Part shown: in pieces, positions 52,078 to 61,475 of the stretch
Position numbering within the stretch: the stretch's first letter is position 1
Layout of the letters: each line of letters opens with the position of its first letter
From: Betaproteobacteria bacterium
Lineage (GTDB): Bacteria > Pseudomonadota > Gammaproteobacteria > Burkholderiales > SG8-41
Assembly (NCBI GenBank): GCA_021730905.1
Contig: JAKFYK010000025.1
Coordinates: 145,377 to 209,376 of the forward strand
DNA length: 64,000 bases
Reading direction: 5' to 3'
The notes under the pieces: generated by a model
What the model was told of the DNA's origin: nothing
The model's database searches: none
The model's input: the letters and a program-made list of their open reading frames with translations, nothing else
Program-made: the position numbers and the translations under genes

Positions 52078-53238
52078 TTATTTCAGCAATCGCGCGGACA
52101 ACCAATCCGCCATGTAGTCGGTGCCCACCTGCCGGTTGTCCACCTGGCAGTGTTCAGCGCCGCCTTCATCCTCGTCAAAAATCTTCAGCGTCTTGTCCTT
52201 CGAACCGACGTTGTCGTGCAGCTGATGCGCCACGTCGCGCGGCGTGAGTTTGTCCTGCGTGCCCCACATGATCAGGAACGGACATTTGATTTTGTCTGCG
52301 ACACCGGCCAGCGTGAACTTTTTCACCTTCTCCATCGCGCTTTCCATGTCAGGCGTGCCCAGCACCCACGGCAATTGAAAATGCGAGGAAGCGACGCTGT
52401 TGTAATCTTTCTTCATCGCTGACCAGCGCTGCTGCCACACCGCATGGTAATCGTAGTGCGGGCCCCACGCGATGCAGGCGGCGTAGCGCGGTTCAAACGC
52501 AGCGGCGCGCGGCGCGTAATAGCCGCCCGCGCTGTAGGCCATGATCGCAACCCGCTTCGCATCTACGTCGTTGCGCCTGGCAACGAATTCGTACGCGGGC
52601 GTGCCGGCGGCTTCATAGTCATAGCGCGCAGGCAGGTTGCGCAGCCGCAGCGCTTCGCCCTGTCCGGGACCGTCGATCGCCAGCGTGTGAAATCCGCGCT
52701 GCGCCAATTCAACGCCGGCAAACAGCACACTCATTTCTTTGCAGTTGTCGAGGCCGTCGAACAACACCACGGTCGGCGCCAGACCTGTCGCGTACGGCGA
52801 TTTCAGAAAATACGCGGGCAACGCGCTGCCTTCGTACGGCACATCGACGATTTCAAGATTCGGATAGCGCCGCTTGAGTCCTTCCTGAAAGCAGCGCAGC
52901 GCCTTGCGGTAAATGCCGGTCTTCAGTTCGCCGGGCGGCACCATGCGCTCGCCGGTGTAGTAATAGTTGCCGGCGCGCAGATAATTGTTTCCCGCCGTCG
53001 CGCTGCGGCCTTCATTCGCAGCAACGTCGGCGGCGGCGGCAACCTTGTCGCCCACCGCGCACCATTCTTCGTGCCAGGCACTGGGCTCGTCCGCGCGCAA
53101 GTGCAGCTTTTGCACGATCCAGTCGATTTCGCCCAGCGCTACCGCGCCATAGGGCGCCATGCCCTTGCACACCAGCGTGGCATTCGACCATTGAAAATTC
53201 TGTGGGAAGCTGTGTATCCAGTTGCCGGGGTAATGCAT
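52078..53238 (-). CDS. Alpha/beta hydrolase (dihydropseudooxynicotine-hydrolase-like)
   Basis: 386 residues. A helical N-terminal cap (residues 1-130, including RAGNYYYTGERMVPP) precedes the hydrolase core. Nucleophile elbow: VAIMAYSAGGYYAP; acid: LIMWGTQDKLTP; base His: GGAEHCQVDNRQ. The N-terminal cap and spacing resemble 2,6-dihydropseudooxynicotine hydrolase and related carbon-carbon bond hydrolases. No signal peptide. It is the first of a minus-strand run downstream of a CocE-type hydrolase gene, with a 72-base gap that holds AT-rich motif copy D. Confidence 0.85.
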   Translation of the reverse strand: MHYPGNWIHSFPQNFQWSNATLVCKGMAPYGAVALGEIDWIVQKLHLRADEPSAWHEEWCAVGDKVAAAADVAANEGRSATAGNNYLRAGNYYYTGERMVPPGELKTGIYRKALRCFQEGLKRRYPNLEIVDVPYEGSALPAYFLKSPYATGLAPTVVLFDGLDNCKEMSVLFAGVELAQRGFHTLAIDGPGQGEALRLRNLPARYDYEAAGTPAYEFVARRNDVDAKRVAIMAYSAGGYYAPRAAAFEPRYAACIAWGPHYDYHAVWQQRWSAMKKDYNSVASSHFQLPWVLGTPDMESAMEKVKKFTLAGVADKIKCPFLIMWGTQDKLTPRDVAHQLHDNVGSKDKTLKIFDEDEGGAEHCQVDNRQVGTDYMADWLSARLLK

Positions 53239-53271
53239 GATGTCTCCGATGGATGGTTATGCTTTAGTATT

Positions 53272-53287
53272 ATAAGTATTTGTTTTT
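53272..53287 (+). repeat. AT-rich border motif, copy D
   Basis: ATAAGTATTTGTTTTT followed by AAA, 23 bases beyond the stop of the CocE-type gene; 19-base match to copy C at 40322. Confidence 0.65.
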
Positions 53288-53310
53288 AAAGTATTTTTTA
53301 TATTCCACCA

Positions 53311-55026
53311 TTACGCCGGAGTGCGCGGAATCACCGGCAACAGCAGATAACAATTCTTGTCACCGCCGGCGTGTATGGTGTTGCGCGCACCGGTGTTGTA
53401 GTCGGCGTGGTAATGCCGGTAGACCGAAGCGCCGACACCGTCGCGCGGCTGTACATCAAGACGAATACGGTGGCCTTTTTTGAACACCATGCACGTCGGC
53501 CAGATTTCAATGTGGCACTCGACGGGTTCACCCGGTTTAAGCCACAGGCGCTCGGTGTGCGCGTGGTATGGCCGGTAAGGCAACGACTTATCTGGATCGA
53601 GCTTGCGGTGCGACACGCGCAGCCAGCCCTTGGCCACGGGAACATAATCCTGTCCGCCTTGCTGGCCTTCTTCCCACACATCCTTGCCGTCGGGTCCGAT
53701 GTTGCGCAGCGTCGCAAAGATATCCGCATCTTCCGATGTGCTCGACAACCAGACCACCAACACGACAGGGCCGGTAATCTCGGTGTCCTCGGCAAAAGGC
53801 GCGGCGAGAAACGAGACGCCGGTACGATCTACGCTGCCCAGGGCATTTGACGGCGCAGACGAACTCACGCCGGCGTGCGACGGCGGGCTTGCGGCATACT
53901 CGCATTGCGCGGTTGCGGCCGGTGTTGCCTCAACCAGTTCGCCTTCGCATTCACCGGATTTATTTTGGATGGTAGCGTTCACCTTTAGATACTTTTTGGT
54001 CCACCGCGTACGCGCGATCGGCCACTCATTCTCGAAGCGGAACTGATAGCTGCTGGCGTTGCCGCCGCCGGTGCGGATCATCAGTTTTACCGGCGGCTCG
54101 TCCATGATGCCGGTGTCCTGCCCCTTCAGCCAGTGATCGAAAAACCGCAACTGGTCGAGCCGTCCCTCTTCGGAATGGAACGGGTGGAAATGTGTGCCGC
54201 TGTGCACACGCAGCTTCTTGTGCTTCGACGCTGCATTGACGAAACCTTCGACGTTGCCCCGCAGATGCAGTCCCATGCCGGTCCAGTTGCCGACGCTGTA
54301 GAACGGTACCGTGGTTTTCGTCCAGTCGGCGCTGCGCGCGCGCCAGAATTCGGAATCAAGGTTGTTAGTCGCCCATTGCCACAACATGTTGTTGTTGAAT
54401 GCGCCGGGGTTATAGCTGCGCGGCTTGCCGATGACCTGATGCGCCATGTTGGTGGCGATCCAGTTCGCGAGAAAGCCCATTGCGAACACGCCGCCGTGGA
54501 ACGTCTGGTCGCGGTAGAGATCGGCGCGGCCCTCCCACGGGATGATCGCCTTCAGCGACGGCGGCTGCAGCTTCGCCACGCGCCACTGGCAGTTCGCGTG
54601 ATACGACACGCCCAGCGTGCCGATATTGCCGGAGCACCACGGCAGCTTCGCCGTCCATTCGATGGCGTCATAAAAATCCACAGCCTCGGCGTATGAGCTG
54701 GGGTCGGACTGCCCGGGCGACTTGCCCGACCCGCGCGAATCGACGCGCACCAGCGCATAGCCGCGCGGGCACCAGTACATCGGGTTGCCGGCTTCCCACG
54801 CGAGATACGGATTCGCGGCTTCGTCGAGGTCGTGCGGCGGTATCCACACCTTGTCTTTCTGGTACGGCCCGATGTTCATGATCGCCGGTACACGCTCGCC
54901 ACCGGCGTCCGGCCGCAGCACATCGGCGTACAGTATCGCGCCATCGCGCATCGGGATTTTCACGTCCTTCTCGACGATCAGCTTCCAGTCCTTGGGTTGC
55001 GAAACGTTGTTCAGCTTGTCAGTCAT
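53311..55026 (-). CDS. CocE/NonD-family hydrolase (X-Pro dipeptidyl-peptidase S15 type)
   Basis: 571 residues, close to the family norm. Catalytic region GTLGVSYHANCQWRVAK (GxSxxA nucleophile), an N-terminal beta portion starting VEKDVKIPMRDGAILYADVL, GYALVRVDSRGSGKSPGQ, and a C-terminal jelly-roll-like domain (DITGPVVLVVWLSSTSEDAD, HRIRLDVQPRDG). Members hydrolyse esters and amides, such as cocaine esterase or alpha-amino-acid esters. A Bug gene lies immediately upstream (29 bases) on the same strand, suggesting import and hydrolysis of an ester or amide. Confidence 0.9.
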   Translation of the reverse strand: MTDKLNNVSQPKDWKLIVEKDVKIPMRDGAILYADVLRPDAGGERVPAIMNIGPYQKDKVWIPPHDLDEAANPYLAWEAGNPMYWCPRGYALVRVDSRGSGKSPGQSDPSSYAEAVDFYDAIEWTAKLPWCSGNIGTLGVSYHANCQWRVAKLQPPSLKAIIPWEGRADLYRDQTFHGGVFAMGFLANWIATNMAHQVIGKPRSYNPGAFNNNMLWQWATNNLDSEFWRARSADWTKTTVPFYSVGNWTGMGLHLRGNVEGFVNAASKHKKLRVHSGTHFHPFHSEEGRLDQLRFFDHWLKGQDTGIMDEPPVKLMIRTGGGNASSYQFRFENEWPIARTRWTKKYLKVNATIQNKSGECEGELVEATPAATAQCEYAASPPSHAGVSSSAPSNALGSVDRTGVSFLAAPFAEDTEITGPVVLVVWLSSTSEDADIFATLRNIGPDGKDVWEEGQQGGQDYVPVAKGWLRVSHRKLDPDKSLPYRPYHAHTERLWLKPGEPVECHIEIWPTCMVFKKGHRIRLDVQPRDGVGASVYRHYHADYNTGARNTIHAGGDKNCYLLLPVIPRTPA

Positions 55027-55054
55027 TTTATTTCCTGGTTTTCCATAATTTCGT

Positions 55055-56038
55055 TTACTCCACTTTCAGCGCGCCATTCTTGATCAGCACACGCAACTGC
55101 TGCGCCTGGCCCTTGATGAACCGCTCGAAATGTTCCGGCGTGCCGCCTTCGGCATCAAGTCCCAGTTGCTCGAAGCGTTGTTTCACGTCGGGCAGTTGCA
55201 GGACGCGATTCATTTCGCGATTCAGCTTCTCGACGATGGCACGCGGCACTTTCCCGGTGGTCACCAGCCCCATCCACAACAGATTGTCGGCGCCGGTGAT
55301 GCCCTGCTCCGCAAGCGTCGGCGTGCTGGGAATAATCGCCTGCCGCTTCGGCCCCGCAACGCCCAGCACTTTGATGCGGCCCGAACGAATGAACGGTTCC
55401 GCCGAGACCGTGGTGGTAAATAGCCCGTCGATCTGCCCGCCCACGGCGTCGGTCAGCGCGGGCGCCGTGCCTTTGTAGGGAACATGCGTGATATTCACGC
55501 CGGTGACGGCCTTCAGCGTCTCCAGCGCCGCGTGCGGATTGCTGCCGGTGCCCGACGAACCCCACGTCGCTTTGCCGGGGTTTGCTTTCGCCCAGGCGAT
55601 GAGTTCTTTCACGTCGTTCGGCGGAAACTTCGGATTCGCGACGGCGATGACCGGCGCGGAACCAATGTAAATCACCGGCGCGAAATCGGTGAAGGTATAA
55701 GCCGGCTTCTGTTTCAGCAGAATGTTGTTGAGGCCCGGCCCTGGATTGGTAATCATCAGCGTATAGCCGTCGGGCGTCGCGCGTGCAACTGTTTCCGCGC
55801 CCACGCCGCCCCCGGCACCGGGACGATTGTCCGTGATGACCTGCTGGCCCCATGCCTCGGTCAGCTTTTGGCCAAGCAGCCGCGCGACAATGTCCGACGA
55901 CGCGCCCGCCGAGAACGGCACCACCAGCCGCACCGGCTTGTCAGGATAGTTGCTTGCCGCAGGCTGCGCCCACACTACGTGCGACGCAAACGCGAACAAA
56001 CAGGTGGCGCGCCATGCTGCGAGCATTACGTGATTCAT
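55055..56038 (-). CDS. Bug/TctC-family solute-binding protein
   Basis: 327 residues; signal peptide MNHVMLAAWRATCLFAFASH, cleavage near VWAQ. Landmarks: VVPFSAGASSDIVARLLG, QVITDNRPGAGGG, ATPDGYTLMIT, AYTFTDFAPV, THVPYKGTAPAL and STPTLAEQGITG. The loop SAGASSD lacks the paired glycines of most others. It lies 12 bases from an Asp-box repeat gene upstream and 28 bases from the CocE-type gene downstream; all three point the same way and probably form one transcript. Confidence 0.92.
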   Translation of the reverse strand: MNHVMLAAWRATCLFAFASHVVWAQPAASNYPDKPVRLVVPFSAGASSDIVARLLGQKLTEAWGQQVITDNRPGAGGGVGAETVARATPDGYTLMITNPGPGLNNILLKQKPAYTFTDFAPVIYIGSAPVIAVANPKFPPNDVKELIAWAKANPGKATWGSSGTGSNPHAALETLKAVTGVNITHVPYKGTAPALTDAVGGQIDGLFTTTVSAEPFIRSGRIKVLGVAGPKRQAIIPSTPTLAEQGITGADNLLWMGLVTTGKVPRAIVEKLNREMNRVLQLPDVKQRFEQLGLDAEGGTPEHFERFIKGQAQQLRVLIKNGALKVE

Positions 56039-56050
56039 ATATTCATCGAC

Positions 56051-57130
56051 TCAAAGACAGGCGACGGTGTAGGCGTCGTGGACGCCTTGTGGCAAAGGGT
56101 ATTCTTTCCACGAAGCGCCGGCGTCCTGCGTGCCGAATACCTGTCCGCCGCGCGAGACGCAAACCACCTGCGCGGCATCACGCGGATGCACGCAAACTGC
56201 CATCAGCGTGGATGCGGCCTTCACCCCTTGGTCGATACGCCGCCACGTCTGCGCGATATCGTCGCTGCGGTACAGCGATCCGTCATTGCTGAACGCGGCC
56301 GGCGACAGGCAGGCGTACATCACGCGCGCATCATGCGGCGAAACAATCACGTCGCGGCAATACGTCAGCGGCGAGAAGCGGCCGATGCTCGTATCGTGCC
56401 AGGTGGCGCCGCGATCATCGCTGCGGAAAAGTCCCATGCGTATCGCGAGAAACGCGGTGCCCGGCGCAGCCGGGCTCACCGCAATGGCATGCGAATCCAG
56501 CATGCCTTCGCAATGCCCGCAGTGGCGGCCTCCGACATTGCTTTGCAGATGCGGCTGCTCTGCAAGCTTGATGAGTGACGCCGACATGTCGCTCCAGGTG
56601 TCGCCGCCGTCGCTGCTGCGGATCACGCCGCTCACTTCCAGCGCCGCGTAAACATCGTCCGGCCGGCTCGGATCGACGGTGATGCGCACCACCCGCGTTT
56701 CGAAGCCTTTGCGTTCGCAATGCGCAGGTGATATCGCGCGCGGCAACCTGCTCCAGTTATCGCCGCCATCCATGCTGCGATACAGCGCAACCGGCGCAGT
56801 GCCCGCATACAGAATGTTCGGCCGCGTCGGATGGATCGACAGCGCCCAGATCACCGCGCCACGATCGGGAAAGCCCAGTCGCTCCCATCGATTGCCACCA
56901 TCGGTGCTGCGGTACGGGCCATCCTGCGTCCCGGCATAGATGATGTCGGGGTTTTGCGGATGCACCGCAATCGCGCGCACCTCGACATTCTGCGGCAGGC
57001 CTGCACTCAGCGCCTCCCATTCACCCTCGCCGGTAGTACGCCGAAACAAGCCGCCGCGCAGTTGAGCCCCGGTAGCCGACACAGAATATCCCGCGCCCGC
57101 GAGAATGCGTGATTTATCATTGCCTGCCAT
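56051..57130 (-). CDS. BNR/Asp-box repeat (sialidase/sortilin-like) propeller protein
   Basis: 359 residues from the ATG at 57130 (AGGAGAGATAGC upstream); the longer frame to 57505 is the shadow of the Bug gene behind it. Six Asp-box motifs (S-x-D-x-G-x-T/N-W): RSTDGGNRW, RSMDGGDNW, RSSDGGDTW, RSDDRGATW, RSDDIAQTW and GTQDAGASW, spaced about 45-60 residues, making a beta-propeller. There is no signal peptide (MAGNDKSRILAGAGYSVSAT). Such proteins are called exo-alpha-sialidase-like or WD40/YVTN/BNR-like, but enzymatic activity is not implied. It leads a unit with a Bug and a hydrolase gene. Confidence 0.87.
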   Translation of the reverse strand: MAGNDKSRILAGAGYSVSATGAQLRGGLFRRTTGEGEWEALSAGLPQNVEVRAIAVHPQNPDIIYAGTQDGPYRSTDGGNRWERLGFPDRGAVIWALSIHPTRPNILYAGTAPVALYRSMDGGDNWSRLPRAISPAHCERKGFETRVVRITVDPSRPDDVYAALEVSGVIRSSDGGDTWSDMSASLIKLAEQPHLQSNVGGRHCGHCEGMLDSHAIAVSPAAPGTAFLAIRMGLFRSDDRGATWHDTSIGRFSPLTYCRDVIVSPHDARVMYACLSPAAFSNDGSLYRSDDIAQTWRRIDQGVKAASTLMAVCVHPRDAAQVVCVSRGGQVFGTQDAGASWKEYPLPQGVHDAYTVACL

Positions 57131-57276
57131 GCTATCTCTCCTTAGTCGAGGAACACCCCGCCTGCCACGCCGCGTTGCTCCTGCAGCGCTGGCTAACGGT
57201 GCGTCGCCAATATTTCGTGTGAATGACGGGCGAGCAGGACTGTCCGATGCACTCGCGCAATAACGGTTAACCCGCG

Positions 57277-58275
57277 CTAGAGCGCCAGTTTCACGCCGGT
57301 TTGTTTGATCACCTTGCCCCATTTCGCGCGCTCGGTCTGGATATGCGCAGCGAATTCCTCTGGCGTATTGCCGACCACATAGCCGGCGCTGACGTTGGTT
57401 AATTTCTCTGTCACCTCGGTCTGTTTCAGCGTATCGACAATGGCTGCGCGCATGCGCACGATCATTGGTCGCGGCGTGCCGGCAGGCGCAACCGGGCCAT
57501 ACCATGCGGATGAATCGAATGCGGGCACACCGGCTTCGATGAACGTCGGAACATCAGGCACCTGGGGACGCCGCTGTTTGCCGCTCAACGCCAGCGCCCG
57601 CAGTTTGCCCGCCTTGACGTTGGGCAGGAAAGGCGACAGCGTGTCGAACATCAACGGCAACTGTCCGCTGACCAGATCTGCATAGGGACCGCCGGCACCG
57701 TATGGAATATGGCGCATATCGGTACCCGTCAGCGACTTGAACAGTTCCGCCGAAAGATGGTGGAAGCCGCCGTTGCCCGCGGAACCGAAGGTTAACTGTC
57801 CCGGCTTTGATTTTGCCAATGCGATGAGTTGTGCAACCGTTTTGGCCGGTAGCGCTGGATTTACCACCAGTGCGCACGGTATCAGTTCAATCATGCTGAT
57901 CGGCATGAAATCCCGGTCGAGGTCGAACGGCAGTTTTTCGTACAGACTGGGTACCGCGGCAAACACCGTCGCAGTGCCCAGCAACAGCGTGTAGCCGTCG
58001 GGCGCCGACTTTGCCGCCAGTTGCGTCCCGATGATGCCGCTCGCGCCCGGCCGGTTATCGATGAGCAGTTGCTGCCCCAGCGGGCGGGCAAGGCCAGCCG
58101 CAAGCACACGCGCATTGGCGTCGGGACCGCTGCCCGCGGGAAACGGAACGATGAGCCGGATCGGCTTGTTCGGATAGTCCGCGGCAGCGCTGGTTGCGGT
58201 ATCGGCGGCCAGTGCGGACATCGGCAGCAGCCAGGCGGTAATCAGAATACAGGCCGTGCAGCGTGTAGGCGTCAT
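57277..58275 (-). CDS. Bug/TctC-family solute-binding protein
   Basis: 332 residues; signal peptide MTPTRCTACILITAWLLPMS, cleavage near ALAAD. Landmarks: LIVPFPAGSGPDANARVLA, QLLIDNRPGASG, SAPDGYTLLLG, KLPFDLDRDFMPI, RHIPYGAGGPYA and DVPTFIEAGVPA. HIPYGAGG in place of VPYKGxxP is a notable change in the hinge/ligand loop. It stands apart from the genes on either side by about 130-150 bases. Confidence 0.92.
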   Translation of the reverse strand: MTPTRCTACILITAWLLPMSALAADTATSAAADYPNKPIRLIVPFPAGSGPDANARVLAAGLARPLGQQLLIDNRPGASGIIGTQLAAKSAPDGYTLLLGTATVFAAVPSLYEKLPFDLDRDFMPISMIELIPCALVVNPALPAKTVAQLIALAKSKPGQLTFGSAGNGGFHHLSAELFKSLTGTDMRHIPYGAGGPYADLVSGQLPLMFDTLSPFLPNVKAGKLRALALSGKQRRPQVPDVPTFIEAGVPAFDSSAWYGPVAPAGTPRPMIVRMRAAIVDTLKQTEVTEKLTNVSAGYVVGNTPEEFAAHIQTERAKWGKVIKQTGVKLAL

Positions 58276-58408
58276 CGGTTTCCTTCGTTAGTAGGCCTGT
58301 GCATCATGCTATGCAATAACCATCGCAAAGGCAATTCAAACGACCAGCACAACTGCTTTGCGGACTGAAACATCCCTCAGACACTGCCCTGACGCCAATG
58401 GCATGCCG

Positions 58409-59116
58409 CTATTGCAGCAAGCCCGGTTTCACCAGCAACGCAATCGCCAGCAGATGCAAGGGATAAACAGCGTAGAAAAACCATTTCAGGCGCGGGACGT
58501 TCATGCGTATCCCGTGTGTCGCCGCTGCTATCGGTATCGCCAGCAGGGTCCACGGACTCGATGTGAGGTATGCAATCGCCATGCAACAAAGGAGTGCCGC
58601 CGCTGCGGCTTGCGGGCCGGGCCACCGGTATAAGGCGTACACGCTGAAAATCAGGAACACGCCCGGCGCATAGTAATCGCAGCCGAAGCTCGCAACGAAG
58701 ATACCCAGATACGCGAGCTGTTTGCGCCATTTCTGCAGCGGCGAACTCGCTACCCAGCACGCCAGCGCCCCCAAACTCAAGGTGAAAAAAATGTTGGGCG
58801 TCCACAACCGTTCCATCGCGAGGTAAAACGGCACGAACGAGATCAGCGCCCACAGGAACAGGCGCTTGACCGTATGCAGGCTCGACGAGGAACCGTCGGC
58901 CGCCTTGACGCTGAGCTTGTAGCCAAGAACGAACGCGAAGAGCGGAAAGGCCAACCGTCCGATGCGGTAAGCGAACGAGGAAGTGCCCTGATCGAACAGC
59001 AACGCCCCGGCGTGGTCGACAAGCATCGCGGCCAGTGCGATCCACTTGACGAACTCAATCGTGCCGTCGTGGGGACGGCTGGCGAAGACAGCAGTGTGCG
59101 TGATAGCGGGTATCAC
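58409..59116 (-). CDS. TraX-family membrane protein
   Basis: 235 residues from a GTG at 59116. Seven or so hydrophobic segments, beginning FVKWIALAAMLVDHAGALLF, which contains the conserved KWIALxxMxxDHxG signature of TraX; then RIGRLAFPLFAFVLGYK and WFFYAVYPLHLLAIALL near the end. F-plasmid TraX N-acetylates pilin, but chromosomal copies in many proteobacteria have unknown roles. No other conjugation gene is in the window, so this is a solitary copy. Another frame on the same strand overlaps it but is not protein-like. Confidence 0.88.
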   Translation of the reverse strand: MIPAITHTAVFASRPHDGTIEFVKWIALAAMLVDHAGALLFDQGTSSFAYRIGRLAFPLFAFVLGYKLSVKAADGSSSSLHTVKRLFLWALISFVPFYLAMERLWTPNIFFTLSLGALACWVASSPLQKWRKQLAYLGIFVASFGCDYYAPGVFLIFSVYALYRWPGPQAAAAALLCCMAIAYLTSSPWTLLAIPIAAATHGIRMNVPRLKWFFYAVYPLHLLAIALLVKPGLLQ

Positions 59117-59125
59117 ACGCCCGCG

Positions 59126-59440
59126 TTACTTTGGAGACGGCTTCTTTGCGCCTCCCGCGGGAGGCGCCAATTTGGACTCCTGCGCGCCCGCACCTTCCGT
59201 ACTTTTCACGGCATCTTTCTTTTTGGTGCCGGGCGCCTCCTTCGCGGCAGGCGGTGCTTTGGCTGAAGCACCGGCATCCTTCTTAGTCGTCATTGTCGCG
59301 TTTGCACTTGCCGCAACCATCGCGGCCACAGCCACGATACAGCAGCCCAGCGTTTTCGCGCGACACAACGTTTTATTTTGCAGCGCGGCCTGGATGGTGC
59401 CGGAAGATACGTTTTGAAACCCGTGCAGACGTTCTGTCAT
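59126..59440 (-). CDS. Short Ala/Lys/Pro-rich protein of unknown function
   Basis: 104 residues from the ATG at 59440 (GGGGGAG five bases upstream). A hydrophobic stretch (TLGCCIVAVAAMVAASANA, about residues 30-48) follows a charged start and may be a signal anchor or signal peptide; the rest (KAPPAAKEAPGTKKKDAVKS, PPAGGAKKPSPK) is low-complexity. No family recognised. It lies nine bases upstream of TraX on the same strand and may be cotranscribed. Confidence 0.6.
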   Translation of the reverse strand: MTERLHGFQNVSSGTIQAALQNKTLCRAKTLGCCIVAVAAMVAASANATMTTKKDAGASAKAPPAAKEAPGTKKKDAVKSTEGAGAQESKLAPPAGGAKKPSPK

Positions 59441-59535
59441 AGCTCCCCCTTTTAAGCCTGTTCGCACATGCCGGGATGACATGATTCGGACAAGGCGCTA
59501 AATTGCAAATTAAACGGCCCGGCACATATTCGTCT

Positions 59536-60510
59536 TCACTGGCTGCGAATATTCGCCACCTTGGCCACGTTTGCCCACTTCGCCATTTCCACCGGCAGCA
59601 TTTTGCGCACTTCTTCCGGCGTGCGGATATCGGCATCCACGCCTTCGGCCTCGAAGCGTTTGAGCGTTTCCGGCAGCTTGAGGTAGCGCGCGATTTCCGT
59701 GTTGAGCTTGGTGATGATCCCGGCGGGTGTGCCCGCAGGTGCGGCAACGGCCCACCAGTTGTTCGCCTCATAGCCCGGCACACCGGCTTCGGCGATGGTC
59801 GGAAGATCAGGGGTCGGCGACGAGCGCCTGGCGCCCGTGGTGGCCAGTGCCCTGATCTTGCCGCCCTTCAAATGCGGAATGGTCTGAATCAGCGAACCCA
59901 GATTGATCTGCGCTTGCCCCGCCATCGCGTCGATCAGCGCCGGAAATCCACCCTTGTAGACGACGACAATCAGCTTCATGCCCGACATGTGGTGAAACAA
60001 CTCCGAGCTGAACTGTGCGTATCCACCCGAGGTCGAGAACACCAGCTTGCCGGGATTGGCCTTGCCGTACACGATCAATTCCTTCACCGAATTCGCCGGC
60101 ACGGCCGCATGCACCGAAAGCACGCTCGGCCCCAGCCCCAGCGTTCCAGCCCACGCAAAAGAGTTGATCGGATCGTACGGCACCTTGCGCGTGCCGCCGT
60201 TGACGGCGTGCGCCGCCGACGCCACCAGCAAGGTGTAACCGTCGGGCTGCGCGCGCGCCACGATCTCGGTGCCGATAATGCCGTCGGCGCCCGGACGATT
60301 GTCCAGCACCACGTGGCGGCCCAGGCGCTCGGTGAGATATTGCGCGAAATAGCGCCCCATGATGTCGTTGCTGCCGCCGGGCGGGAACGGCACGATCATG
60401 CGGATCGGCCGCGCGGGATAACCGTCCGCGGATTGCGCCATCGCCGCTGGAACATGCGCAACGCTGATCAGCAAAATAACAGACGTTGCGATACCGATTA
60501 TTTTTCTCAT
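59536..60510 (-). CDS. Bug/TctC-family solute-binding protein
   Basis: 324 residues from the ATG at 60510 (GAGGACAAGC upstream); the frame extends to 60693 but that portion overlaps the divergent amidohydrolase start. Signal peptide MRKIIGIATSVILLISVAHV, cleavage near AMAQ. Landmarks: FPPGGSNDIMGRYFAQ, HVVLDNRPGADG, AQPDGYTLLVA, KVPYDPINSFAWA, VVVYKGGFPAL and DLPTIAEAGVPG. Divergent from an Amidohydrolase-2 gene 129 bases away, with which it may share regulation. Confidence 0.92.
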   Translation of the reverse strand: MRKIIGIATSVILLISVAHVPAAMAQSADGYPARPIRMIVPFPPGGSNDIMGRYFAQYLTERLGRHVVLDNRPGADGIIGTEIVARAQPDGYTLLVASAAHAVNGGTRKVPYDPINSFAWAGTLGLGPSVLSVHAAVPANSVKELIVYGKANPGKLVFSTSGGYAQFSSELFHHMSGMKLIVVVYKGGFPALIDAMAGQAQINLGSLIQTIPHLKGGKIRALATTGARRSSPTPDLPTIAEAGVPGYEANNWWAVAAPAGTPAGIITKLNTEIARYLKLPETLKRFEAEGVDADIRTPEEVRKMLPVEMAKWANVAKVANIRSQ

Positions 60511-60639
60511 GCTTGTCCTCTTCCTTGGCATGCAATCCAATATAACAGACTTGGGAAACGGCGGTGCTCGCCCGCTATAATCCGGCAAGCGGCAGCACTC
60601 CCCGTCCAATCCATTACTGGCCATTGCGCCTGAATCTCC

Positions 60640-61461
60640 ATGCAAAATAACGCTGCGGCAGCAGATGCTCCACTCGTCGATACGCACGCCCACGTCTACA
60701 CTACCGACATGCCGTTAAGCGCCACGGCCTGGCACAAGCCACCCGAAGACGCAACCATCGAACGGTATGTCGCCACGCTCGACCAGCACGGTGTGCGCTA
60801 CGCGGTAATGGCAGCAGCGAGCCTGTACGACGATTACAACGATTACATGATCGAGTCTACGCGCAGGCACAAGCACCGCCTGCGCACCACGGCCATCGTC
60901 AGGCCCGCCATCGATCCGTACATCATGCGCATGATGAAGGACGACGGCGTCACCGGCGTGCGCTTGCAATGGCGCAACGTCAGCAATCCGCCTGACATCA
61001 CCACGCCGGAATATCGCAAATTCTTTCGCCGCGTCGCCGATCTCGACTGGCATGTGCATCTGAATCAGTCCGGAGAACTGATAGCGCAGCCGATTGCCGC
61101 GCTGGAATCCGCAGGCGTGAAAGTCGTCATCGATCATTTCGGCCATCCGCAGCGCGGCAAGGGCGTTGCCTGCGAGGGTTTTCAGGCGGTGCTGCGTTCC
61201 GTCGAACGCGGCCGCACCTGGGTCAAACTGTCGGCTGGCTACCGCATGGAGTCGCCCGAAGTCGCGCAAGCCTGCGCGCGCGAACTGGTAAAGCACTGCG
61301 GGCCGGAGCGCCTGCTGTGGGGCAGCGACTGGCCGTTCGCGGCCTTTGAAAACAAAGTGCGCTACAGCGACACTATCGCGGCGCTGAAACACTGGGTGCC
61401 CGACGCAGCCGTGCGACGCATTATCGGCGGCGAATCCGCACTCAAGCTGTATTTTACGTGA
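60640..61461 (+). CDS. Amidohydrolase-2 family metal-dependent hydrolase
   Basis: 273 residues. Metal motifs: PLVDTHAHVYT (HxH) at the N-terminus, WHVHLNQSGEL, VVIDHFGHPQRG and LLWGSDWPFAAF near the C-terminus, the order of the lactonase/decarboxylase group such as 2-pyrone-4,6-dicarboxylate lactonase relatives. It probably opens or decarboxylates a ring-derived acid. A remnant of an HpcH/HpaI aldolase gene follows on the same strand, which would have catalysed the next cleavage step, and a Bug gene diverges upstream. Confidence 0.88.
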   Translation: MQNNAAAADAPLVDTHAHVYTTDMPLSATAWHKPPEDATIERYVATLDQHGVRYAVMAAASLYDDYNDYMIESTRRHKHRLRTTAIVRPAIDPYIMRMMKDDGVTGVRLQWRNVSNPPDITTPEYRKFFRRVADLDWHVHLNQSGELIAQPIAALESAGVKVVIDHFGHPQRGKGVACEGFQAVLRSVERGRTWVKLSAGYRMESPEVAQACARELVKHCGPERLLWGSDWPFAAFENKVRYSDTIAALKHWVPDAAVRRIIGGESALKLYFT

Positions 61462-61475
61462 ATGAAAATATCAAC

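Noticed and set aside
57131-57276. Longer start for the Asp-box protein at 57505
   Set aside because: The extension is the out-of-frame reading of the adjacent Bug gene's 3' end; the ATG at 57130 has a good ribosome site.
58377-59045. A second minus-strand frame overlapping TraX
   Set aside because: No conserved motif; TraX in the other frame has the family signature and a membrane-helix pattern.
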